Below, piece after piece: positions 1-7,898 of a DNA stretch of 64,000 nucleotides (positions within the stretch are counted from its first letter, which is position 1; each line of letters starts with the position of its first letter). A model generated the notes under the pieces. It made no database searches. It worked only from the letters and a program-made list of their open reading frames with translations, and was not told the DNA's origin. Position numbers and translations under genes: made by a program. Location of the stretch: NCBI RefSeq assembly GCF_039908645.1, contig NZ_CP150917.1, positions 1,832,501 through 1,896,500 of the forward strand. The letters run 5' to 3'. Source of the DNA: Pseudomonas helvetica (lineage in GTDB: Bacteria; Pseudomonadota; Gammaproteobacteria; Pseudomonadales; Pseudomonadaceae).

Positions 1-62
1 TCAAGATGTAACGATTCAGTACAGACCGAGCCTTGCCTAGAGTCGAGGGCCATGCTTAGCTG

Positions 63-75
63 ACTAATAATTAGT
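63..75. promoter_or_regulatory. palindromic operator candidate for the MarR regulator
   Basis: A perfect 6-1-6 palindrome (ACTAAT-A-ATTAGT) lies 34 bases before the MarR-type start codon. AT-rich palindromes of this size are typical MarR-family operators and such regulators often repress themselves. The palindrome is seen directly; its use by this regulator is inferred from position only. Confidence 0.45.
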
Positions 76-108
76 TTCAGCCTATTTCAGTCTAACCATG
101 AGTTTTTT

Positions 109-543
109 ATGCCGTTAACCGATCAACACCGTTTTGGCATGCAGTTGGCGCAGATGTCTCGCGGCTGGCGCGCCGAACTGGATCGCCGTCTTGCCGGTCT
201 TGGCCTGTCCCAGGCCCGCTGGCTGGTGCTGTTGCACCTGGCGCGTTTCGAAGAAGCCCCCACTCAGCGTGAGTTGGCACAAAGCGTCGGTGTTGAAGGA
301 CCGACACTGGCGCGCCTGCTCGATAGCCTGGAAACCCAAGGCCTGGTGCAGCGTCAGGCGGTGGCGGAAGACCGCCGGGCGAAAAAGATCGTGCTGTGTG
401 CGCCCGCCCGTCCCTTGATCGAACAAATTGAAACCATTGCCGCCGAGTTGCGCCATGAGCTGTTCGAGGGTGTCAACGAGGAAGATATGCGGGTGTGTAT
501 GCGGGTCCATGGGCACATTTTGGCCAATCTGGAAAAATCTTGA
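109..543 (+). CDS. MarR/SlyA-family transcriptional regulator
   Basis: A 144-residue protein of normal MarR length. The winged helix-turn-helix covers about residues 30-100 (TQRELAQSVGVEGPTLARLL as recognition region, then the wing with AEDRRAKKIVL), flanked by helical dimerisation segments. MarR proteins bind palindromic operators as dimers and release DNA on binding small phenolic or oxidising ligands; the ligand here is unknown. The ATG at 109 has no strong ribosome binding site. A perfect AT-rich palindrome lies just upstream, which fits autoregulation. No divergent target gene is visible because the window starts 108 bases upstream. It is transcribed toward the FimV-like gene with a 120-base gap. 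Confidence 0.85.
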   Translation: MPLTDQHRFGMQLAQMSRGWRAELDRRLAGLGLSQARWLVLLHLARFEEAPTQRELAQSVGVEGPTLARLLDSLETQGLVQRQAVAEDRRAKKIVLCAPARPLIEQIETIAAELRHELFEGVNEEDMRVCMRVHGHILANLEKS

Positions 544-670
544 GGCATAACCACACCGCAGACTTTTGAGAACTGGCGCAGAGCAGACTATAAGAACTAC
601 CAGGCAATTACGTGTTCACACTGGACGTGCGAATGCGCACAGGTTGATTCTGGTTAGCTAAGGAATGCTC

Positions 671-2326
671 ATGCTCGAGAGTTTGCAGTCTGTGTTACGG
701 CGCTCCGTCAGCCTGTTGTCGGTCGCCGGTGCCTTGAGTTACTCCGCATTGGCACCCGCGTTGGGGTTGGGCGACATCACGTTGCACTCAGCCTTGAACC
801 AGCCGTTGAATGCCGAAATCGCCTTGGTCGATCCCGGTGCCCTGAGTGACGGTGAACTCTCGGTCAGCCTGGCGACGGCGGATGAGTTCGCCCGCGCCGG
901 TGTCGAGCGAGTGTTTTTTCTCAACGACCTGCGTTTTACCGTCGTTTTGCGTGGCAATCGCAGCGTGATTCGGGTGGTGTCCAGCAAGCCGGTCAATGAA
1001 CCGTTCCTGAATTTTCTGGTGCAGGCGAACCAGCCCAATGGGCATCTGCTGCGCGAATACACGCTGCTGATCGATCCACCGGGCTCACCGGGGATCGTAC
1101 CGGCGAGTGATGTCGAGCCAGCCCCGGCGATCAGCCAGCAACCCACTGCTGCCGCACCCGCCAAAACGCCAGCTGTTGCTCCAGCGAGCACGGCGCCTGC
1201 GGCTACCGATCCGACTTCCGAATCGCTGGCAGCCAGCGTCCTGGAAAACCAGCAACTGAAACAAACGATCGATCAGTTGAACACCCGGCTACAAGCCCAG
1301 GATGAACAGATCGCCAGCCAGCGCAAGCAAGTCAGCGATCTGCAAACCGAGTTGGCCGAAGCCAAAAAACCTTTACCCGCCCCCGTCATTCCCGTCGTGC
1401 CAATTCCGGTGCCCATAGCCGCTGTGGATGAGACGAGCAGTGGTTGGGCGTTGTGGCTGATCGGCGGCCTGTTGGTGCTTGGCGTGCTATTGCTACTGGG
1501 CCTGTTTGCGCTCCGTCGGCGGCGGGTACAGCCTGTATCAGCACCCGCGCCGCGACATGAGCCGGTGGTCAGTCGGGGAGCGCCCGATAGTGCACAGAAA
1601 CCATCGATTGAGCTTTCTGCGACGCAGTCTCCCCCTGCGAACCGCGAAACCGCTCATGGGGCAGAAGTGCTTGAGGGCGTCGGTATCTACCTGACCTATG
1701 ACCGCTACGCCGAGGCGGCCAGTCTATTGCGCGAAGCCTTGCTCAAAGAGCCGCAGCGCAGCGATTTGAACCTGAAACTGTTGGAGGTGCTGGGACTGCA
1801 GGGCGACAGCGCAGCTTATTCGGAGCATGAAAACAGTTTGCATGAAGCGGGTTACAGTGCCGAGGTGCTGGAGCAGATTCGCGCACGTTCGCCGAAACTG
1901 GCCAGTGCACAATCGTTGGCGACTCTTGAGTCGACGGCTGAAACGACGGCTGAACCTGCTGCCTCGGTAGAGGATGAGTTCCAGTTGAATCTGGATGACT
2001 TGTCGATGGATTCGAGCTGGGATCTGGCCTGTCCGTCCGACACAACAGCGGCAATGGCTGAACCCGTGGATCAGCTGGAACCGTTGGACGATGGCTTTCT
2101 CGACGATTTCGCCGATGCATCGCCGCCTCTGGAACTTGAGCCGTTGTCGGGCGGGCTCGCAGTGCCTGAGCACGAAGAGATCCACCCCGGCAAACTGGAA
2201 GAGGCGCAGAACTGCATCGACGACGGTGATCTGGACAGCGCCATTGCGCTATTGAACGAGTTACTCAAGGACAGTGACGAATCCTTGAAGCAAACCGCCC
2301 GCAGCCTGTTGGCCAGCATACGCTGA
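671..2326 (+). CDS. FimV-family inner-membrane protein
   Basis: About 551 residues. After a hydrophobic export signal (about residues 8-28) comes a FimV N-terminal domain beginning near LGLGDITLHSALNQPLNAEI. It is followed by a Pro/Ala-rich linker, a coiled coil (about 190-235), a single membrane segment (about 258-282), an acidic cytoplasmic region and the conserved FimV C-terminal helix pair ending near ALLNELLKDSDESLKQTARS. FimV proteins organise polar machinery such as type IV pili. This copy is much shorter than P. aeruginosa FimV (about 900 residues) and shows no clear LysM domain, so it is a FimV paralogue rather than FimV itself. ATG 671 is preferred over ATG 665 because AGGA at 660-663 is properly spaced from it. 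Confidence 0.8.
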   Translation: MLESLQSVLRRSVSLLSVAGALSYSALAPALGLGDITLHSALNQPLNAEIALVDPGALSDGELSVSLATADEFARAGVERVFFLNDLRFTVVLRGNRSVIRVVSSKPVNEPFLNFLVQANQPNGHLLREYTLLIDPPGSPGIVPASDVEPAPAISQQPTAAAPAKTPAVAPASTAPAATDPTSESLAASVLENQQLKQTIDQLNTRLQAQDEQIASQRKQVSDLQTELAEAKKPLPAPVIPVVPIPVPIAAVDETSSGWALWLIGGLLVLGVLLLLGLFALRRRRVQPVSAPAPRHEPVVSRGAPDSAQKPSIELSATQSPPANRETAHGAEVLEGVGIYLTYDRYAEAASLLREALLKEPQRSDLNLKLLEVLGLQGDSAAYSEHENSLHEAGYSAEVLEQIRARSPKLASAQSLATLESTAETTAEPAASVEDEFQLNLDDLSMDSSWDLACPSDTTAAMAEPVDQLEPLDDGFLDDFADASPPLELEPLSGGLAVPEHEEIHPGKLEEAQNCIDDGDLDSAIALLNELLKDSDESLKQTARSLLASIR

Positions 2327-2330
2327 GCTC

Positions 2331-2401
2331 CTGTAGGAGCATGGCTTGCCAGCGATGGCGTCCGTGAGATCGCTATCGCCAGCAAGCTGTGCTCCTACAG
2401 G
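2331..2401. repeat. REP/BIME inverted pair (CTGTAGGAGC type)
   Basis: Two inverted copies of a Pseudomonas REP sequence: CTGTAGGAGCATGGCTTGCC on the left and a near reverse complement ending GTGCTCCTACAG on the right. It begins a few bases after the FimV-like stop codon and may protect the transcript 3' end. A second pair of the same family lies near 19058-19147. Confidence 0.8.
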
Positions 2402-2523
2402 TGTCGCGCAGCCATCAATTTTCGCAATACCTGCGATCAGTACGTCTGCCCAAGGCTCAGGTAGATCGAGCGGCAAAGGCGGCTATCATAGCGGCGCCAT
2501 CGAGTTCAGGAGTCCAGCACGCC

Positions 2524-2811
2524 ATGACCACGCACAAACCGGAAGTTGTCATCACTTACTGCACGCAATGCCAGTGGCTGTTGCGCGCCGCCTGGCTGGC
2601 CCAGGAGCTGCTCAGTACCTTCAGTGATGATCTGGGCAAAGTTTCACTGGTGCCGGGAACTGGCGGGGTGTTTTTCATTACCTGCGACGGGGTGCAGATC
2701 TGGGAACGCAAGGCCGATGGCGGCTTCCCGGAAGCCAAGGTGCTCAAGCAGCGGGTCCGGGATCAGATCGATCCCGACCGCGATCTCGGACACAACGATA
2801 GAACTCAGTGA
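2524..2811 (+). CDS. SelT/SelW/SelH (Rdx) family thioredoxin-fold protein
   Basis: A 95-residue protein with a single short thioredoxin-like domain. The redox motif is CTQC near residues 13-16, with cysteine where animal selenoproteins carry selenocysteine. Downstream segments VPGTGGVFFITCDGVQIWER and GGFPEAKVLKQRVRD match the Rdx family core. The physiological substrate of bacterial members is not known. ATG 2524 gives the normal family length; longer upstream frames lack family similarity. Its end overlaps the convergent EamA gene by 7 bases. Confidence 0.85.
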   Translation: MTTHKPEVVITYCTQCQWLLRAAWLAQELLSTFSDDLGKVSLVPGTGGVFFITCDGVQIWERKADGGFPEAKVLKQRVRDQIDPDRDLGHNDRTQ

Positions 2812-3698
2812 GAGGCGGCTTCGGCCGTCACGCTTTTCTTGCTTGAGCTGCCAGACAGACTGCTGGACAGCACAATCGCGATGATGATCAGCGCACCGCC
2901 AATCAACATCCGCAGTGTCGGATTCTCACCGAACAGCAGCCATGCGACGGTGATGCCGTAAACCGGCTCCAGGGCAAACACCACCGCGGCGGTGCGAGCC
3001 TTGATCACCGCCAGGCTAGCCACGAACAGGCTGTGGGCGACGCCGGTGCAGAACACCCCGAGCAGACCGATCCACAGCCAGTCGATGGCGCGCACCTCAC
3101 TCAAGCCCGGTGCTGCCACCGGCAACAGGCAGAGGGCGACCACTACGTTCTGACACAGCGCTGCCTGCACGGCGGGTATACGCCCGGAGCTGGCACGGTT
3201 GGTCAGCGACAGCAAGGCGAACAGCAGGCCCGAGCCCACCGCCCAGAGCAGACCGCTGGTGGCTTCGCTGGCGAGGTCGAAATCCGGCGTAACCAGCACC
3301 AGGCCGACGCTCACCAGCACCACCAGGAGGATTTCATTGGCGCGGATTCGCTCGCGGAAGATCAGGCCTTCAAGGATCACCGTGAACGCCGGAAAACTGG
3401 CAAAGCCCAGGGTTGCAATCGCCACGCCGGCAACTTTCACCGCAATGAAAAAACTCACCCAATGCCCGGCCAGCAACAGGCCGCTGAGGAGCAGGCGACG
3501 CCAGTCCACGGCTTCGAGTTTCTGCCAGCCAGTGCTGCTGGCGAAACGGGCAAAGAATGCCAGAGCGATCACCGCGAATGCCGCACGGCCAAAGACAATG
3601 ATGGCAGGGGAGGCCGCGGCGAGTTTGCCGAACACACCCGTCAGGCCAAACATCAATGCGCCGATATGCAGGGCGCCAAGGGCGGTACGCGGAGTCAT
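2805..3698 (-). CDS. EamA-type (DMT superfamily) inner-membrane transporter
   Basis: About 297 residues made almost entirely of ten hydrophobic segments arranged as two EamA repeats (about 10-135 and 150-285). DMT exporters move amino acids or other small metabolites out of the cytoplasm; the substrate cannot be read from the sequence. The start at 3698 (MTPRTALGAL) is chosen because AAGGATTGAA precedes it; a longer frame to 3767 lacks a ribosome site. The AraC regulator encoded immediately upstream on the same strand (ending at 3790) is a likely partner. Confidence 0.85.
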   Translation of the reverse strand: MTPRTALGALHIGALMFGLTGVFGKLAAASPAIIVFGRAAFAVIALAFFARFASSTGWQKLEAVDWRRLLLSGLLLAGHWVSFFIAVKVAGVAIATLGFASFPAFTVILEGLIFRERIRANEILLVVLVSVGLVLVTPDFDLASEATSGLLWAVGSGLLFALLSLTNRASSGRIPAVQAALCQNVVVALCLLPVAAPGLSEVRAIDWLWIGLLGVFCTGVAHSLFVASLAVIKARTAAVVFALEPVYGITVAWLLFGENPTLRMLIGGALIIIAIVLSSSLSGSSSKKSVTAEAASH

Positions 3699-3789
3699 TT
3701 CAATCCTTAATCCATAGAGGCAATGACGACATTGAACCGCGTGACGGCCTGATCTGTCTGTCGTCAAACTCGCGTTTTTTATCGTCAGC

Positions 3790-4548
3790 CTAGCGCTTGC
3801 CCGCCGTACGACGCAGTGCGCCCGGCGAGGCGCCGAACTCGCGCATCACCGCTGCGGCGAAGGCGCTCTGGGAGCCATAACCGACACGGCAGGCGACTTC
3901 GCCGATGGGCAGCGCGGATTCACGGAGCAACTTCACCGCGATATGCAGGCGGCGACTGCGGATGTAATCCATCGGCGTCTGTCCGCATTCAGCGACAAAG
4001 CGTGCGTGCAGACGTGCGCTGGACAGCCCGGCGATACGCGCCAGATCGGCGACTTGCAGCGGATAGGCGGCGTATTGGTCGATGTGCGCGTTGAGCGCGG
4101 CGTAAGGCAAGCGGCGCCCGGCGATGCTGCTTGGCGCGGCGTTGTTGAGGCTGGCGAGCAACAATACGGCGCCTTGCTGGGCGATCAGCGGGTCTGCGAC
4201 CGGGCTGCTCGCCAGCCAGCTCACCAGCTGGCTTTGCCCGGCATCCAGCGGCAAGCGTCCGGGGTTGTCGAGCAAGCGCCGACTGGCCTCGGCATGCTCG
4301 CCCAATGATTGCGAAACCCATTGGTCGCTCGGCACATCGAGCACCAGGCAGCGGCTGCCATTCGGGCTGCCGCAAGCGTGATGAGCACCTGCCGGTACGA
4401 CCACAAAACTCTGCTGCACCACCTGGCTGCCATGACCGCCGACCTCGAAGTCGAGCGCGCCCGACAGGCCGAACACCAGTTGCGCGTGGTCATGGCTGTG
4501 GACGATCAGGTCGTGGGTGTACTGGCGTAGCGTGAGGATCGGTCTCAT
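3790..4548 (-). CDS. AraC-family transcriptional regulator
   Basis: About 252 residues. The N-terminal half is a cupin-like sensor with HSHDHAQLVFG near residues 15-25, and the C-terminal 100 residues hold two helix-turn-helix motifs (LARIAGLSSARLHARFVAE and EVACRVGYGSQSAFAAAVMR). The start at 4548 (MRPILTLRQY) has an AGGAGA ribosome site. The next gene downstream on this strand is the EamA transporter, a common regulator-exporter pairing, so control of that transporter is inferred. The ligand is unknown. Confidence 0.85.
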   Translation of the reverse strand: MRPILTLRQYTHDLIVHSHDHAQLVFGLSGALDFEVGGHGSQVVQQSFVVVPAGAHHACGSPNGSRCLVLDVPSDQWVSQSLGEHAEASRRLLDNPGRLPLDAGQSQLVSWLASSPVADPLIAQQGAVLLLASLNNAAPSSIAGRRLPYAALNAHIDQYAAYPLQVADLARIAGLSSARLHARFVAECGQTPMDYIRSRRLHIAVKLLRESALPIGEVACRVGYGSQSAFAAAVMREFGASPGALRRTAGKR

Positions 4549-4682
4549 CGCAGTCTCCTGGGCAGACTCGCAGTCTACACCGGCCGCGCCTGGGTCCGGG
4601 TTGTCATCAGACTGCCGTATTTGTGTCATGGGCTATTAATCGCTGCGGTGCAAGCTTGCGAAAAATCTCGCAGAGGTTGCCC

Positions 4683-5498
4683 ATGACCAGCGCCGAACGT
4701 GCAAAACCCAGCCGTAAACAACGCGTGCGCACCTTGTGGATCTCCGATGTGCACCTCGGCACCCGGGATTGTCAGGCCGAGCATTTGTCACAGTTTCTCA
4801 AGGGCTATCAGGCTGACAAGATCTATCTGGTCGGCGACATCATCGATGGCTGGAAGCTGCGCAGCGGCATGTACTGGCCGCAGGCTCACACCAACGTCAT
4901 TCGCCGTTTGCTGACCATGAGCAAGCGCGGCACCGAGGTGATTTATATCACCGGCAACCACGACGAGTTTTTGCGGCGTTATTCGAAGCTGATCCTGGGC
5001 AATATTCAGTTGGTGGACGAGGCGGTCCACGTCACCGCGGATGGCCGGCACCTGTTGGTGATTCATGGCGATCAGTTCGATGTGATCACGCGTTATCACC
5101 GCTGGCTGGCGTTTCTCGGCGACTCGGCCTATGAGCTCACTCTGACCCTCAACCGCTGGCTCAACCACTGGCGTGCACGGTACGGCTACGGTTACTGGTC
5201 GTTGTCGGCGTACCTCAAGCACAAAGTCAAAACCGCGGTCAGCTTCATCAGCGATTTCGAAGAGGCCATCGCCCACGAGTGTGTCAAACGCGAGCTGCAC
5301 GGGGTGGTTTGCGGGCACATCCACCACGCGGAAATCCGCAAGGTCGGTGAGGTGGATTACCTCAATTGCGGAGATTGGGTGGAGTCGTGCACGGCCTTGA
5401 TCGAGCATTTGGACGGCACGATCGAGTTGTACCGGTTGGCGGATGCGCAGGCGCGCGAGGCACAACTCAAGGCCGTTAAGGTTGCTGAACCGGCTTGA
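4683..5498 (+). CDS. LpxH-like UDP-2,3-diacylglucosamine diphosphatase family metallophosphoesterase
   Basis: A 271-residue calcineurin-like phosphoesterase. Metal-binding motifs occur in order: DVHLGT, GDIIDGW, GNHDEF, HGDQFD and GHIHHA, which supply the usual two-metal site. The family includes LpxH, which cleaves UDP-2,3-diacylglucosamine in lipid A synthesis, but this subgroup is longer than LpxH and is often a second copy, so the substrate is uncertain. The start at 4683 (MTSAERAKPS) follows GAGGTTGCCC. A REP pair follows the stop codon. Confidence 0.8.
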   Translation: MTSAERAKPSRKQRVRTLWISDVHLGTRDCQAEHLSQFLKGYQADKIYLVGDIIDGWKLRSGMYWPQAHTNVIRRLLTMSKRGTEVIYITGNHDEFLRRYSKLILGNIQLVDEAVHVTADGRHLLVIHGDQFDVITRYHRWLAFLGDSAYELTLTLNRWLNHWRARYGYGYWSLSAYLKHKVKTAVSFISDFEEAIAHECVKRELHGVVCGHIHHAEIRKVGEVDYLNCGDWVESCTALIEHLDGTIELYRLADAQAREAQLKAVKVAEPA

Positions 5499-5517
5499 TC
5501 CGACAGGTTTAGCTTTT

Positions 5518-5659
5518 GTGGCGAGGGAGCTTGCTCCCGCTCGACCGCGAAGCGGTCGTAATCCGGCAATCGCGATCCATCCGAATACTCGCGGCGGCTG
5601 ACATCAGGGTCGCTTCGCCCGAGCGCGGACCGACCCGCGGGAGCAAGCTCCCTCGCCAC
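5518..5659. repeat. REP inverted pair (GTGGCGAGGGAGC type)
   Basis: The unit GTGGCGAGGGAGCTTGCTCC at the left edge is repeated in reverse complement at the right edge, with further small palindromes between. It occupies the space between the convergent phosphoesterase and HD-domain genes. The same family recurs at 25128/26609 (split by an IS) and at 30937-31067. Confidence 0.85.
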
Positions 5660-5674
5660 AGGTCCGCGGATATT

Positions 5675-6265
5675 TCAGACCGGTGCGTATTCTTCCATCG
5701 CTGCCATGTAGATCGAGTTTTTCGGCCGGGCAAACAGGCGTTCCATCATCGGTTCGAAGAAACTCAGCGGCAGGGTCTTGTAGTCTGGATCAAAGGCTGC
5801 CGCGTCATACCTGGCGCAGAACTCGAGGGTTTGCCGGTACTGCGGGTGTTCGCGAAACTGCTCGCGCAGGTGCCGGTCCATGCCCAGGTGATGGAAAAAA
5901 TAGTAGCCCTGGAAAATCCCGTGCTTTTCGACCATCCACAGGTTTTCAGGGCTGACGAATGGCTTGAGGATCGCTGCCGCAATGTCCGGGTGGTTGTAGG
6001 AGCCAAGGGTATCGCCAATGTCGTGGAGCAGCGCACACACCACGTATTCCTCATCCCGGCCATCGCGCCAGGCGCGGGTGGCGGTTTGCAGTGAGTGGGT
6101 CAGCCGATCGACCGGGAAACCGCCAAAATCACCCTCCAGCAGTTTCAGGTGCGCCACAATCCGTGTCGGCAATTGTTTGGCGTAGGCACTGAAGTCCGCG
6201 GCGATGATCGCCCAGTCTTCCTGCGTACCCTCCTTCATGTGGGTGAAACGGGCGTGCGCATTCAT
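5675..6265 (-). CDS. HD-domain metal-dependent phosphohydrolase family protein
   Basis: A 196-residue soluble protein. An HD signature is visible in ALLHDIGDTLGSYNH near residues 83-97, with an upstream histidine in THSLQTATRAW and a downstream HHLGM segment that may complete the metal site. HD proteins of this size hydrolyse nucleotides or other phosphorylated metabolites; the substrate here is unknown. The ATG at 6265 has AGAGGATAG upstream. The gene may be co-transcribed with the DUF962 gene about 100 bases upstream on the same strand. Confidence 0.75.
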   Translation of the reverse strand: MNAHARFTHMKEGTQEDWAIIAADFSAYAKQLPTRIVAHLKLLEGDFGGFPVDRLTHSLQTATRAWRDGRDEEYVVCALLHDIGDTLGSYNHPDIAAAILKPFVSPENLWMVEKHGIFQGYYFFHHLGMDRHLREQFREHPQYRQTLEFCARYDAAAFDPDYKTLPLSFFEPMMERLFARPKNSIYMAAMEEYAPV

Positions 6266-6364
6266 CAGCTATCCTCTTATTGTTTACGAAGGGACGTCGT
6301 GCAGTGTAGAGCTTGGATCCAATGCTGCACTGGCCAAGTGGGACGGCTTGATGGCCCGGCGAGC

Positions 6365-6676
6365 CTAGAAAGGCACTTTGCCGAGGATCATGTCGCGATA
6401 CATGATGAAGTCACCGAGCAGGCTGTAAAACGGATGCTGGAATGTCGCTGGCCGGTTTTTTTCAAAGAAAAAGTGTCCGACCCAGGCGAAGCTGTAGCCG
6501 GCCAGAGGCAGGGCCAGCAACAACAGCCAGGCACCTTTGCCGATAGCGAAGGCCAGGATGAAAAGCACCAGGCTGGTGCCGACAAAGTGCAGGCGTCGGC
6601 AGACACTGTTGCTGTGTTCGCTGAGGTAATACGGGTAAAACTCGGCGAAGCTGCTGAAACGTTTGATGTTTTCCAC
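6365..6676 (-). CDS. DUF962 (Mpo1-like) membrane protein
   Basis: About 103 residues. It begins ENIKRFSSFAEFYPYYLSEH, then has two or three hydrophobic segments (LVLFILAFAIG and WLLLLALPLAGYSFAWVGHF) and the conserved FFEKNRPATFQHPFYSLLGD region. The family includes yeast Mpo1, a dioxygenase acting on 2-hydroxy fatty acids; histidines in RLHFVGT, VGHFFFE and FQHPF are consistent with that fold. The GTG at 6676 gives the usual family length, but ATG codons at 6748 and 6757 would add about 27 residues and cannot be excluded. Confidence 0.75.
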   Translation of the reverse strand: MENIKRFSSFAEFYPYYLSEHSNSVCRRLHFVGTSLVLFILAFAIGKGAWLLLLALPLAGYSFAWVGHFFFEKNRPATFQHPFYSLLGDFIMYRDMILGKVPF

Positions 6677-6836
6677 GACTGCATTCTCTGTGGTTATTGT
6701 TCTGCCGAGCGGATGTTCTGCGGGCAGCTTATTTAAGTCTAGAGTCATCAGTGGCAACAGCCAGTGACCTTGGGCGCCACTTTAGTATCCTTCTGAAATT
6801 GGCCGTGATGCGCGGCACATCAAGTAAGAAAACGCC

Positions 6837-7898
6837 ATGAGCGAACGAACGACTTCTGCAAGCTGGGCGATGGGGATTGTCAAGGCACTGGAGATGGACG
6901 GCCTGGATTGCCGGGTCTTGTTCAAACAGCTGGGGCTCGACTACGCGGCGCTGAATGATCCGGATGCGCGCTTTCCTCAAGATTCGATGACGCGACTCTG
7001 GCAGCGTGCGGTAGAGCTGTCCGGCAACCCGGCAATCGGTCTGAACATGGGCAAGTTGGTCCGCCCGGCATCGTTTCATGTGGTCGGTTATGCCTTGATG
7101 TCGAGCCAGACCCTGGCGGAAGGTTTTCAGCGCCTGGTGCGTTATCAGCGGATCATCGCCGAAAGCGCCGACCTGAGTTTTCGCCTGTTACCCGAAGGGT
7201 ATGCACTGATTTTGACGGTGCATGGCGACCACCTGCCGCCCACCCGACAAAGTGCCGAAGCGTCACTCGCCTGTGCGCTGGGCTTGTGTGGCTGGCTGAC
7301 CGGGCGCACCTTGCAGCCACGCAAAGTGCTGATGCAGGGCGATCAACCCCAAGACCTCGAACCTTACAAATTTGCCTTTCATGCGCCGCTGGAGTTCAGC
7401 GCGCCTTATGACGCGCTGATTTTCGAACGGGCAGACATGGAAGCCCCGTTGCCGACTGCCAACGAGGCGATGGCGTTGTTGCACGACCGGTTTGCCGGCG
7501 AATACCTGGCGCGGTTTTCTGAAAGCCAGGTTACCCACAAGGCCCGGCAAGTGCTCTGTCGCCTACTGCCGCAAGGCGAGCCCAAGCGCGATACAGTGGC
7601 GCAAACCCTGCACTTGTCCCAGCGCACCTTGCAGCGACGCTTGCAGGAAGAGGGCACGAGTTTTCAGACGCTGCTCGACGACACGCGCCGCGAGTTGGCC
7701 GAGCAGTACCTGGCGCAACCGAACATGACCCTGCTGGAAACTGCCTATCTGTTGGGGTTCGCCGATCCGAGCAATTTCTTTCGGGCTTTTCGGCGCTGGT
7801 TCGATACCACGCCCGGCGAATACCGGACGCGGTTGATGGACGCGCCCAAAGAACTCAGTGACGCCAGAACGCCGGGATACACAGCACAAACACGGTAA
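6837..7898 (+). CDS. AraC-family regulator of the OruR/ArgR-like group
   Basis: A 353-residue protein: an N-terminal effector domain (about 20-210) of the arabinose-binding AraC subgroup and a C-terminal double helix-turn-helix (about 255-345, with LHLSQRTLQRRLQEEGTSFQ and AYLLGFADPSNFFRAFRRW). Members of this group regulate ornithine, acyl or lipid metabolism genes. It is transcribed away from the DUF962 gene across a gap of 80-160 bases. Its last 44 bases overlap the 3' end of trkH on the opposite strand, so the two genes end tail to tail inside one another. Confidence 0.85.
   Translation: MSERTTSASWAMGIVKALEMDGLDCRVLFKQLGLDYAALNDPDARFPQDSMTRLWQRAVELSGNPAIGLNMGKLVRPASFHVVGYALMSSQTLAEGFQRLVRYQRIIAESADLSFRLLPEGYALILTVHGDHLPPTRQSAEASLACALGLCGWLTGRTLQPRKVLMQGDQPQDLEPYKFAFHAPLEFSAPYDALIFERADMEAPLPTANEAMALLHDRFAGEYLARFSESQVTHKARQVLCRLLPQGEPKRDTVAQTLHLSQRTLQRRLQEEGTSFQTLLDDTRRELAEQYLAQPNMTLLETAYLLGFADPSNFFRAFRRWFDTTPGEYRTRLMDAPKELSDARTPGYTAQTR

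Noticed and set aside
3033..3710. Plus-strand frame of 225 codons opposite the EamA transporter
   Set aside because: It is Gln/His/Arg-rich and non-globular, while the opposite strand encodes a clear ten-helix transporter.
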